Source of the DNA: Lycium barbarum
Lineage: Eukaryota; Streptophyta; Magnoliopsida; Solanales; Solanaceae
Assembly (NCBI RefSeq): GCF_019175385.1
Contig: NC_083337.1
Location: 49,080,938-49,144,937, forward strand
Length of the DNA: 64,000 nt
Direction of reading: 5' to 3'
Both the position numbers and the translations under genes were made by a program. Numbering within the stretch: the first letter of the stretch is position 1; the number at the start of each line of letters is the position of its first letter. Positions 46,639-58,284 of the stretch are shown one piece after another. Below the pieces are notes generated by a model that searched no databases, was not told the origin of the DNA, and saw only the letters and a program-made list of their open reading frames with translations.

Positions 46639-47125
46639 TTAGGACAATGATGTCTCATCTTGAATCTCTTCCGGGGGTGGAAATAAATGCGGATATCTGG
46701 ACTTCATATCCTCTTCCACTTCCCAAGTCATTTCCTCTCTGATATTGTTTCTCTACAAGACCTTATCTGAGGGTACCTCTTTGTTTCTGAATTTTCGCAC
46801 TTAACTATCTAGTATAGCAATGGGTGCTTCCTCATAAGCCAACTTCTCAGTAATTTGAACGTCATCCACCGACATGATTCTGGAAGGATCTCCAACACAT
46901 TTACGAAGCATCGACACATGAAAAACTAGACGGACTGATTCAAGTTCTGGAGGTAAATCTAGCTCATAAACTACTTGGCCTACCTTGTGCACAATCTTAT
47001 AGGGTCCAATATATCGAGAACTAAGCTTTCCCTTCTTATCGAATTTCATTAACCCTTTCATTGGCGATACCTTTAGGAATACCCAATCATTGGCTTGAAA
47101 TTTCAGGTTTCGTCGGTACGAAGAA
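46639..47125 (-). pseudogene. pol: Integrase C-terminus and chromodomain remnant of element G
   Basis: On the minus strand the sequence encodes [31 protein letters not shown] and HVSMLRKCVGDPSRI, clear homologues of the array integrase C-terminus. A stop at 46801-46803 falls at the chromodomain start. Chromodomain residues (EEMTWEVEEDMKSRYPHLF) continue beyond it, with a further stop, to a terminal TAA at 46639. The upstream part of pol is missing: LTR H abuts at 47126, and the frame reading on to 47235 is LTR sequence. Confidence 0.85.
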
Positions 47126-49374
47126 TGTAGCGCCCCATAAATATATACACAAACACATCTATGTAGTCCCTGAGTAATGTAGCTATGAATCAAGTCTGTC
47201 TCCTTGGCCACCTGCGGGCATGACGCAGCGTCCATAAATAAAAGGACGTCAGTACGAAGAATGTACTGAGTATGTAAAGCATGATCAATATCTATATAGA
47301 AGCATAATAAGCAACATGAGAAACATCATAAGATGGGAGATAGTAGAATCATCGTCATAAGCACTTACTTGATTTTCATAGGGACTTTCCATTTCTAATG
47401 CGAGGTTGTGTACATACATCCGTATTCGTATCCATACTCATATTCGTACTCACTTACATTTCGTATCCACAATCGTATTCACATGCCTATTCTTATTCAT
47501 ATTCGTATCATGTCCGTATTCATACTCATATCTATATCATATACATATCCATATTATGTACATATTCATATCATATACTTATTTATATCATATACACATT
47601 TATATCATATACATATTTATATCATATACATACCTGGCCAACCAAGGCTTCAAGGTTACACATACCTTGCCCTACCAAGGCTTCAGGCTTACACATACCT
47701 AGCCCTACCAAGGCTTCAGGGTTACATATACCTGGCCCTACCAAGGCTTCAGGGTTATCCATACCCAACTACAGTGGTGTGCGCGCGTAACATAAATATA
47801 TACATATTCTACTCGGCCTTATAAGCTCGGGGTTCCTTAGTAGTAGTATACATAGACACATATACATAATAGCTCATAAACATCTTTAGCATCGTTACTA
47901 TTATCATCGTCGTTACCATTATCGTCGTTCATTACATCTATCCTTATAGTATTACTCGTCATATGAAGAACTTAGTACAATCGTAACATATCGAGAATCA
48001 TAAGATTAGTAGCTGTTGAAGATAGAATCATTTGGAGGACATCATAGACTTATAGAAGATTTAGATGATTGGCCAAAGAACCATGCCTTATGAAAGAAAG
48101 GTTAGCCTTACATACCTTTCCGTTCCACTATTTTACCACTTGCACGTTCTCCTTCAACGCTCACGTTTCTACCTTCATTAAAGTTATACTATCATTAGAA
48201 ACCGATCGCTAGCATACACGACTAAAACTAGAGAAAATCGAACAGCATCTCTTTTATTTATACGACATTCCTCCATATCGTATATCAACTCCCAAACGTC
48301 AATAATACATTCACAATATCATAACAATAGCCTTTCTTCATCCACATTATCTATATTTCTCGATTCACTTCCAATCACCCATATCCATGGTCATAACACA
48401 CGACTACGTTCATTCACATACAATGTCTATCTCGTGTTATTTACATCATTTACAACATGATTACAATCATATCATATCACGAATCATTACTCAATCCAAA
48501 CTATTACTCAATGATGACACTATTCCCACATTAAAAACCCATTTTCTATATTCTTTTAGAATCCAAGTGTTTCAACTTTCAAATACCTTAAACAACATGT
48601 AAATACCATAAATCTTACCTTAGATGTTGTAGGAACAAGCTTTGGGTGGAAATACTTCACTTGAGCCAAAACCCTAGTTCATCTCCAATGAGATTTCTTG
48701 ACTTGGATGACCTTTAATGGGTTTCTTACACTTGATTCACTTAGTTTGATGTTGTTGATCACTAATATCTCTTGAATTCTTGTGGGAGAAATGTAGAGAG
48801 AAGGGGTGTGGAAGGAAATGAAATGAAATGAAATGAAATAAGACTTGATCCCTCATTTAATACACCAAATTCTGTCCCGACCAGTTCTACGGACCAACAT
48901 TCGGTCCATATAAATTATACTGACCATGTCTGGCTGTAGATTTGGTCCAGAGAGGGGTGACAATCTGAACTGATTGTACGGTCCAACATACGGTCCGTAT
49001 GTTTTATACGACCAGTATGTTTGGCTGTATAATCCCCAGTTTTTCGAGGTTCGTTTTCATCGACTCGTTTGATCTCCAATCCTTCTGGAACCTTCTTAGC
49101 AGTTGTTTATCACCTCATTAACAATCTAAGGGACATTATACCTCTTCTCCAAAGCATTATAAATCCTCGTTAACTCGTTGCTCGCAATTCCCTTTTGATA
49201 CCTATCGTATGTCTTGCCTTGTCTTGGCAAACTTTCTCCCCCTATCTCGAATATCTTTGAAATCTTAATTAGGGTCATCAAATGTCATTCCTTACTTATC
49301 GAAATACCGTATACTTCGTGCTCTTCGTTAGTCTATTCACTGGTCATCAACGGAAAATTTTTCGAGGTGTAACA
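47126..49374 (-). repeat. LTR H (2249 bp, minus), apparently solo
   Basis: Starts on the minus strand at 49374 (TGTTACACCTCGAAAAATTT) and ends at 47126 (GGGGCGCTACA). Mini-exon candidate 48116-48168 (53 nt), twin hairpin 47229-47269 (CGTCC/GGACG). No polypurine tract precedes it and no primer site follows, so it looks solo. Yet the flanks AAGAA (47121) and CTTGA (49375) do not match. Confidence 0.7.
47636..47770. repeat. Minisatellite in LTR H
   Basis: Three to four units of about 37 bp sharing CCTACCAAGGCTTCAGG. The flank 47420-47635 is a looser ATTCATATCATATACA-type repeat. The overlapping Tyr/Ile/His-rich ORFs at 47398-47824 are translations of these repeats. Confidence 0.8.
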
Positions 49375-49811
49375 CTTGATATTGATTGTGCTTAGTGTGA
49401 TGGCATGACGTACATATTGGGTGAAATTGGTTATTTTACAAACTCTCTTGAACTGAATTATAAGCTTTATTGACACTTGAGCCTTCGAATATAGATATCG
49501 ATATTTTGACACTCTTCAAGGTTTCGTATTTGATACTTTCGATATACTTGGTTACTTAATTTATTTTTATCTCATTGAGCTACCTACGACGGATAAGGGA
49601 ATTGGAGAATCTAATGGCTCCAAGACCAAATTTTATACACCACTAAGCTTTATGCTTAGCGATAGTTGTTTTCTATCGTAGGTAATGTACGGCAAGAGAT
49701 TTGAAGATGGCCATTTGGAGTAGACTTTTTGGGAGCCTTAGTGAAGATCACATTCGCATATGCATCTAGGTCTTGTAAAATTTTGGGGACTTGTACATGA
49801 TCCATATGTAA
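49375..49811. other. Unassigned sequence between LTR H and element D
   Basis: No LTR boundary, tandem repeat or recognisable coding region. Short ORFs at 49656-49844 (minus) and 49760-49957 (plus) cross the junction with LTR D and show no family motif. Confidence 0.3.
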
Positions 49812-52358
49812 CGGAAGTGGAGCTCGCCAATCCAGCTGAAGCATCTTCTAGCAATGTCCTTTACTCATCTGGTGTACCTGCGTGGCATGAAACGCAGCCC
49901 CCGATGAGAGGGGGTCAGTACGGAATATGTACTGAGCATGTAAGGCATGAAATGTAGTAAAGAGGATCATAGCTGAGACAGAGATTTACAAGAACAAACA
50001 TGACTTTAAAACATCAATACACTTGCCTTTTTGAATGAAAATCATGCATATCCGCATCATATATCATGTATACATATAACGTGTCCCGGCCCTCCAGTGA
50101 GGGACTCGGTGGATAAAATCATACATGTCTACATCATATATCATATATGCGTAACGTGTCCCGGCCCTCAAGTGAGGGACTCGGTGGATAAAATCATGTA
50201 TGTCAACATCATATATCTTATATGCATATAACGTGTCCCGGCCCTCTATTGCGAGTCTCGGTGAATAAAGTCATCATATGCCATCCTGGCCGCCATCCCC
50301 GTATCATCATATCATCATATACATATACATATAACGTGTCCCGGCCCGCAAGTGAGAGGGTCTCGGTGAACAATGCAGTGGAGTACGCACGAGAACGTAT
50401 CCTGGCCCGGGCTCAGTGAAGGACATATTGAGGCATCCACGAGCAGAGTACTGAGAAACTATATGCACATAAATCAAGACTCGATAGGTAGGAACGCAAA
50501 TCGACACCCGACGATCATAAGCACGTTTCAAGTCAATCCGGTTTAGTATGAGAAAGTTATGGACATTTTTACCACAGAACCTCTACGAACATTTCCAAAA
50601 CAATCCCAGACTGTATGCAAAAGTTAGAGACATTAATACTTACAGACCCTTTTAGGGACATGCACTCGTTATACTTTACTCGTTATTCAACCATACAGTA
50701 AGCTCAACTATACCGCACGTACTCATGTCAAGAAGTGAGTGAGAATCATAGACAAACTCTGAAACATATCAACTAGAGCTTCGGAAATCATAGATACGTA
50801 TCAACACCATATGAAGTAGCTTATAGAAATCAAGAATATTAGCCATCCTAGTGGCTCTAAGAATAGAAGTTTCTTGGAAATCATACATATACTTTGTCTG
50901 TTTGTTTCACAAGGATCATGCCAAAAGAAAGAAAGGGTAAGCCTTACATACCTGCTCCACGTCCTATTAGCTACGCTTAATTGTCCAAGCTCGCTATCGC
51001 CAGTCTACATTCAAGAGAATTGACATAATCATTAAACACATCGTCACACACTTGTCTTAGTCTTTCAAACAAATTCATTTATAATCTGCCGAAATTTCAG
51101 CAGCATTTCCCCTATAAATACAACCATCCCCGAGAATCTAACTCGGCCAAATCATCAACAACAAACCCGAGAATGCAACTCCGCCAATTTATCAACAATA
51201 ATTCAAGAATTCCACTCGGCCACATTATCAACAATAATCCGAAATCTTCCAAACATAATAAGGACAATAACAACACATTGCTTTCTTCAAAATTCATGAA
51301 CTACATCAACAATCTACACATTAACAACTTCATCAATCAATTAAAAATACATTCTAACGTTAGTAACTTCTTTTACATAATTCGACAACATTTTACTTAT
51401 ATTCAATTCAATCACAACAACCAACTTACAATCTTCCAAACTCAATAAAATCAACACATTTCTCACCTCCAAATCCATGCATTATATCTACAACCACACG
51501 TTGACTACTTTATCTTCACAAACACAAGAAACCATGCTAGTGTCATATTAATTTCTTCAATAATCCCACAATAGTCACAACTTCATTTCAAGTTATCAAA
51601 CCTTCATTTTCATCGTGGAATCCACAACAACAACAATCAAAGCACTAAATAAAATCAATTCATCATATCTACACAACACAACACATATACGGCCAAGCAC
51701 CAACCTACACGGCTACAACATAGCATCCACACTTTCATGAATTTCATCCATTTCTTCACTCTACAACATATACAAACCATCCATAACATATAAAAGAGGA
51801 TCAAACCTTACCTTTTCCACTTAGCTCTTCAACTTGGCTAGAGTTGTGCCTTGCAAGAATAAATGGTATTATTGCTCCAACAACCACTCCATGTTAATTA
51901 GGGCCTTCAAATTAGTTGGAATACTAGAAGAAAATAATTTTTCTTGATCAATTTCTATGGCTACAATTTTTGGTGCCATGGCCGAACACCCTCTTCTTCT
52001 TTTTCTTTCTTTTTTCTTCTCCAAGCTTCTTGAATTTGTGGTGAGAAATATGACTAATAAGTCATATAGATATGCCTACATAATTCATCCATGTGGGCCC
52101 AAGCCCATCCCACTTGGACGGCCACATGGCCCTTCAAGAACTTTCTTGAGTTCTTTGTGAAATTCCCGTTTTGCTCCTGGCCTTCCACAATATTACCATG
52201 AGCCACTTTGCGAATTTCCCTTTTTACCCTTAGCCTTTCTCAATATTTACATACTAATAAACAACCTGTATATTAAAATAATTTTGGAAAATAGTCTTGC
52301 CCTTAAATTACCACAACTTCCTTGAAATATCCGAATGTATGAAATACGGGATATAACA
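49812..52358 (-). repeat. 3' LTR of element D, 3'-truncated
   Basis: Collinear with 55662-58284. Mini-exon candidate 50952-51004 (53 nt, acceptor TTGAATGTAG, donor CAG|GTATGTAAGG). Twin hairpin 49896-49934 with CCCCC/GGGGG. The minisatellite at 50078-50270 has three units of 75-77 bp (ACGTGTCCCGGCCCTC core). Confidence 0.85.
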
Positions 52359-52394
52359 TCCTCCCCCCCTTTAGAACATTCGTCCTCAAATGTT
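52359..52394 (-). promoter_or_regulatory. Polypurine tract and pre-PPT hairpin of element D (minus)
   Basis: Minus strand: AACATTTGAGGACGAATGTT (52394-52375), then TCTAAAGGGGGGGAGGA, then the LTR. One base of the stem differs from the other families and leaves a G-T wobble. Confidence 0.85.
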
Positions 52395-54629
52395 CGACTG
52401 ATCTTATGGGTTGTTGTAATACTTCGGGAGGGTCCCTTTTATAGTTATCCTTTTCTTCACGCCCATTCCTTATCTTTTACCCTATTTTCTTTATAATCGA
52501 ACTCCTCAGTCTTTATATGAGTCCTCATTCTGTGTCATGGGTTTTCTAATCCGCTGCGCCAACTCATTATCCTTGTCCTTACCAGATCATCTCTCCTCTG
52601 TTATTGTTTCGTCATCACACCTTAACAGAAGCAATGTCTCTGGCGCGCAATCTTCACTTGACGATCCAATATGGCCACAGGCTGTTCCTTGCCCTCATAT
52701 TCCTCGACACAAGTATACTTTTCTTCGATTTCTTTGTATTGGCACTCGTTTCGTCCATCGTTATTCTTTGTTGACTCTCCGGTGTGGATTCTTTACAAAC
52801 ATAATCGAGCATCGCTTCACGTCGATGATTCATATAATTTCATAGCGTATATTCTCAAGTTCCATATAATTAATGGTCCATGAACTATTTCTAGTATTCG
52901 GTGGACTCTTTTATTTCATTCGTAGGTGCGGCGTTCTTTCTTTCTTTCAAAACTTCCCAGACTACCAATTGTTGATACTTTTGTTTAATAGTCGTTGTCA
53001 TCTGAAATATCCTTTGAATCTTATCCTCCTTTACGTTCATGTCGGCCTCACGGTACACTCATTGTCAATTCATGTTTACTTCTCTCATGTATCCTCTTGA
53101 TATGCCGATATATTTTGAGCTCTGGCCCCGAGCTAATAAGTTTTCCTCCTCTGGAGCCTGAAAGCGTTGCGATTCCTTTAGAGTCTGATATAATATGTTC
53201 TCCCCCCCCCCCCCCTTTTAAGGGGCTCCTTATACGCCAACAGTCCTTCTGTGAAGTCTTCGTTTATACCTTACTCCTCATCTTTCTTTCCATCTCTATG
53301 CATAACATATTGAAAACTTCTTATCATAAGTCTTCCTTTCATTTTCTGTCGATATCATCATTCTTTTCAACATTTCCATATCTTTCCATCCACTATTAGT
53401 CCTTTCACTCATTTAGCTCACTTACTCGTAATTTCTCTTAACTACGTGTTTGCGTTGCAGTTGTGCGTCCATATTTTTCGAGCGTTCCGCTACTTTTGCC
53501 CTTAGCACAGAATCCTTACAGTTTACACCCTCTCTATCCTCGCTCCTTGAACTTTTAACCATATTTATGATGTTATGGCCGAACGACCTCCTATGTACGT
53601 TCCTTGCATTTCATTCCATTTCCTCTAAGATCAAATCTTTCAGGCCTCACATGAATTCTCATTCCATACCATTAACTTCCCAATCAACAGTGTCGACTCA
53701 TCATCCTTAACCCTTCTTGGGTTTTCTTCCTCCTCGAGCACTTTTCTTCTCTTGTTATTTGTGGCATCGGCTCTGAGGTTCATGGAATTTTTACTTTAAA
53801 CGCGCATCCGTTCTATTCTTGAGTCATTCTTTTGGAAAGCTCCCCCATGTCCGAGGCATCCGTGTTAATCTTACCCTACGCTTATCTCTTTATATACCTC
53901 TCACCTTAACATCATTGCAAGGCTTAAGCATTCTTCCTCTTACTTCACATCCCCTGTCCTAGTAACTAATCCTTTAGCCCCACTTATTGAAATTGGTTCT
54001 CGAACCTCACACATTCCTCTTTTGTTCCATATTACCACACTTTATCCTTTTCATATGCCTACTTTGAGTTCTTACCCAAATAGTCTCGTGCTTTGCTGGT
54101 AGTTTCTCTCGGGAGCTTCACTCACTGAGTTTTCTTGCCTTTCACCTTCTTCCGACACTTTGATCTCTTTATTTTCCATCTACTCACTCACTTTCTTTTC
54201 CAAATGTCATTGTATTAGAACTTTCCAATCTTAACCTGTAGTGAAAATAATAGCAGCTTATCTTATAACACTTGCACCATTTATTTTTGTTGTCACTTGA
54301 GCTTCGGTACCCTTACTCAATTGGTGCCTTCCATACCGTAGTACCAGTCGCTGGGACACACATCACATGCCCACCAATACATTCGCATGTGGGATATCAT
54401 ATGCATTCATATATATATAATTACTATCAACTAGCCCACAAAATACTTCTAAACGCTATTCAAGTCTATCTTAATTCCACAGTTGTGATGCACTTTCTAT
54501 CTCTCCACCAGTCTAGTCTGCCTCGTCCTACGCGTCCTCTTATGGTCTCCAACCATCCCTTATACTGTAGTTTCCCTTAGGCTACTCTAACTTCTCATTT
54601 GTCTCTCATGCCTACATTTATGGAACTTT

Positions 54630-54795
54630 TAGTACACTTCCCGGGGGGGGGGGGGGGTCACCCATCCTAAAATTTCTCCCACCTTAGCACGCTTAACCTC
54701 GAAACTTCAATGGAATCCAGTGCCTTAATGCTGATATAATCGCGTCCACTTCCCCGCATGACCTTTATTACATGATCTGGAGAAAGTCGAAGTCT
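54630..54795 (-). other. 5S rRNA-derived module in element D (best preserved)
   Basis: Minus strand from about 54750 to 54660 aligns along nearly the whole of plant 5S rRNA. Matches include ATTATATCAGCATTAAGGCA (5S: ATCATACCAGCACTAATGCA), CTGGATTCCAT, GAGGTTAAGCGTGCT and TTAGGATGGGTGACC. The C-box CC run is expanded to 15 C (15 G on the plus strand, 54643-54657), after which GGGAAGT resumes the 5S. The upstream GGTCATGCGGGG motif is as in B and C. The 66-codon minus ORF across it is incidental. Confidence 0.85.
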
Positions 54796-55227
54796 TACAG
54801 ATTCCGAGACATTCTCGTAACACGTCCTTCCCTTAACAATTACTATTTTACCCTTTTTAATTTCCAATGTTCACCTTCCACCTGTGCGTATGACTACTTC
54901 CTGTTAGGCCTACCTAGTTAAATGACCTGATTTTGAAAAATTCTGACCGGGTCTCTTTTGGAATCCTTACTATTCAAAATCTGCACACAGCAAATACCAA
55001 CAATGCCTCACGGGGCATACAATCATACAGCATATTCCGGCTACCCAGAGCTTCCAATTCCAGATGACAGAACAAATATATCAAGACTTCTATAACATTC
55101 CATATCATCCTTTACCTTCTCCGTCGTATGTAAGGCTTATATAAGGAATCTCATTTCCTATGACTTGGCTCTATCGCACGATCTAAGACAGAAAGAAGGT
55201 CAACAATCCCTAGATGCCCTGCAGCCT

Positions 55228-55267
55228 CCTGTTTATAAATGTGGCCGGCTTCACACCCATAAACAGG
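55228..55267 (-). other. PBS-proximal RNA hairpin of element D
   Basis: CCTGTTTAT pairs perfectly with ATAAACAGG. The second base pair is C-G here, a T-G wobble in the array and C, and T-A in E. Confidence 0.6.
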
Positions 55268-55310
55268 ACTCTACTGGACACGACTTTGCAGACAACCCCT
55301 AGAACAACCT

Positions 55311-55322
55311 GCTCTGATACCA
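55311..55322 (-). promoter_or_regulatory. Primer-binding site of element D (minus)
   Basis: TGGTATCAGAGC on the minus strand, three bases after the 5' LTR end. Confidence 0.95.
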
Positions 55323-55325
55323 CTT

Positions 55326-58284
55326 TGTCACACCCTAACCTCACTAGGGTGTGATGGGCACCCGACCCCATATTCGGAGCCGAGCGAACCCGCTGACTCT
55401 TATTACATACATAATCCCTTTGGACACTTAAATCAAATAAGAATGAAATACATAGTAAAGCTTTCAGAATCTTTCTTTTCATCGTACTCAATTCAAATAA
55501 AATCTATCATCATATGAAACTTGTAACATGAAACTTAATAACATATCGGCTGGTGGAGCCGCGTACAATACCGACATTCTATACCCACGACTCTGTCTAC
55601 AAAGTCTCTAACATTAATCAGAAATAATAACATATGTACTCTGACTCGGCAACACTCCGAAAGGAAGTGGAGCTCGCCAATCCAGCTGAAGCATCTTCTA
55701 GCAATGTCCTTTACTCATCTGGTGTACCTGCGTGGCATGAAACACAGCCCCCGAAGAAAGAGAGTCAGTACGGAATATGTACTGAGCATGTAAGGCATGA
55801 AATGTAGTAAAGAGGATCATAGCTGAGACAGAGATTTACCAGAACAAACATGACTTTAAAACATCAATACACTTTCCTTTTTGAATGAAAATCATGCATA
55901 TCCGCATCATATATCATGTATACATATAATGTGTCCCGGCCCTCCAGTGAGGGACTCGGTGGATAAAATCATACATGTCTACATCATATATCATATATGC
56001 ATAACGTGTCCTGGCCCTCAAGTGAGGGACTCGGTGGATAAAATCATGCATGTCAACATCATATATCTTATATGCATATAACGTGTCCCGGCCCTCAAGT
56101 GAGGGACTCGGTGGATAAAATCATGCATGTCAACATCATATATCTTATATGCATATAACGTGTCCCGGCCCTCTATTGCGGGTCTCGGTGAATGAAGTCA
56201 TCATATGCCATCCTGGCCGCCATCCCCGTATCATCATATCATCATATACATATACATATAACGTGTCCCGGCCCGCAAATGAGAGGGACTCGGTGAACAA
56301 TGCAGTGGAGTACGCACGAGAACGTATCCTGGCCCGGGCTCAGTGAAGGACATATTGAGGCATCCACAAGCAGAGTAGTGAGAAACTATATGCACATAAA
56401 TAAAGATTCGATAGGTAGGAACGCAAATCGACACTCGAGGATCATAAGCACGTTTCAAGTCAATCCGGTTTAGTATGAGAGTTATGGACATTTTTACCAC
56501 AGAACCTCTACGAACATTTCCAAAACAATCCCAGACTGTATGCAAAAGTTAGAGACATTAAAACTTACAGAACCCTTTTAGGGACATGAACGCTTTATAC
56601 TTTACTCGTTATTCAACCATACAGTAAGCTCAACTATACCGCACGTACTTATGTCAAGAAGTGAGTGAGAATCATAGACAAACTCTGAAACATATCAACT
56701 AGAGCTTCGGAAATCATAAATACGTATCAACACCATATGAAGTAGCTTATAGAAATCAATAATATTAGCCATCCTAGTGGCTCTAAGAATAGAAGTTTCT
56801 TCGAAATCATACATATACTTTGTCTGTTTGTTTCACAAGGATCATGCCAAAAGAAAGAAAGGGTAAGCCTTACATACCTGCTCCGCGTCCTATTAGCTAT
56901 GCTTAATTGTCCAAGCTCGCTATCGCCAGTCTACATTCAAGAGAATTGACATAATCATTAAACACATCGTCACACACTTGTCTTAGTCTTTCAAACAAAT
57001 TCATTTATAATCTGCCGAACTTTCGGCAGCATTTCCCCGGTAAATACAACCATCCCCGAGAAGCTAACTCGGCCAAATCATCAACAACAAACCCGAGAAT
57101 GCAACTCCGCCAATTTATCAACAATAATTCAAGAATTCCACTCGGCCACATTATCAATAATAATCCGAAATCTTCCAAACATAATAAGGACAATAACAAC
57201 ACATTGCTTTCTTCCAAATTCATGAACTACATCAACAATCTACACATTAACAACTTCATCAATCAATTCAAAATACATTCTAACGTTAGTAACTTCTGTT
57301 ACATAATTCGACAACATTTTACTTATATTCAATTCAATCACAACAACCAACTTACAATATTCCAAACACAATAAAATCAACACATTTCTCACCTCCAAAT
57401 CCATGCATTATATCTACAACCACACGTTGACAACTTTATCTTCACAAACACAAGAAACCATGCTAGTGTCATATTAATTTCTTCAATAATCCCACAATAG
57501 TCACAACTTCATTTCAAGTTATCAAACCTTCATTTTCATCGTGGAATCCACAACAACAACAATCAAAGCACTAAATAAAATCAATTCATCATATCTACAC
57601 AACACAACACATATACGGCCAAGCACCAACCTACACGGCTACAACATAGCATCCACACTTTCATGAATTTCATACATTTCTTCACTCTACAACATATACA
57701 AACCATCCATAACATATAAAAGAGGATCAAACCTTACCTTTTCCACCTAGCTTTTCAACTTGGCTAGAGTTGTGCCTTGCAAGAATGAATGGTTTTATTG
57801 CTCCAACAACCACTCCATGTTAATTGGGGCCTTCAAATTAGTTGGAATACTAGAAGAAAATAATTTTTCTTGATCAATTTCTATGGCTTCAATTTTTTGT
57901 GCCATGGCCGAACACCCTCTTCTTCTTTTTCTTTCCTTTTTCTTCTCCAAGCTTCTTGAATTTGTGATGAGAAATATGACTAATAAGTCATTTAGATATG
58001 CCTACATAATTCATCCATGTGGGCCCAAGCCCACCCCACTTGGACGGCCACATGGCCCTTCAAGAACTTTCTTGAGTTCTTTGTGAAATTCCCGTTTTGC
58101 CCCTAGCCTTCCACAATATTACCATGAGCCACTTTGCGAATTTCCCTTTTTACCCGTAGCCTTTCTCAATATTTCCATACTAATAAACAACTTGTATATT
58201 AAAATAATTTTTGAAAATAGTCTTGCCCTTAAATTTCCACAACTTCCTTGAAATATCCGAATGTACGAAATACGGGATATAACA
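55326..58284 (-). repeat. 5' LTR of element D (2959 bp)
   Basis: Minus strand TGTTATATCCCGTATTTC at 58284 to ending GGGTGTGACA at 55326. Mini-exon candidate 56878-56930 (53 nt, no ATG). Donor for the first intron near 57736. Twin hairpin 55746-55784. The minisatellite has four units starting at about 55931, 56006, 56083 and 56160, one more than the 3' LTR. Confidence 0.9.

Larger units (their letters stand above)
49812..58284 (-). mobile_element. Element D, non-autonomous long-LTR retrotransposon (minus)
   Basis: 5' LTR 58284-55326, primer site 55322-55311, interior of 2967 bp, polypurine tract at 52372-52359, 3' LTR 52358-49812. The 3' LTR lacks its last ~336 bp. The interior has no gag, pol or MKR ORF on the coding strand; plus-strand ORFs at 52537-54580 run against the element and lack any motif. 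It shares the 5S module and the pre-PPT stretch with B and C. Confidence 0.85.

Noticed and set aside
47398..47824. Tyr/Ile/His-rich ORFs in three frames
   Set aside because: All three frames are open through simple repeats in LTR H; no real coding signature.
50078..50350. CRISPR-like direct repeats
   Set aside because: Units are adjacent 75-77-bp minisatellite copies in a plant LTR without unique spacers of fixed length.
52537..54580. Plus-strand ORFs inside element D
   Set aside because: They run opposite to the element, are Ser/Leu/Phe-rich from pyrimidine-rich DNA, and have no recognisable motif.
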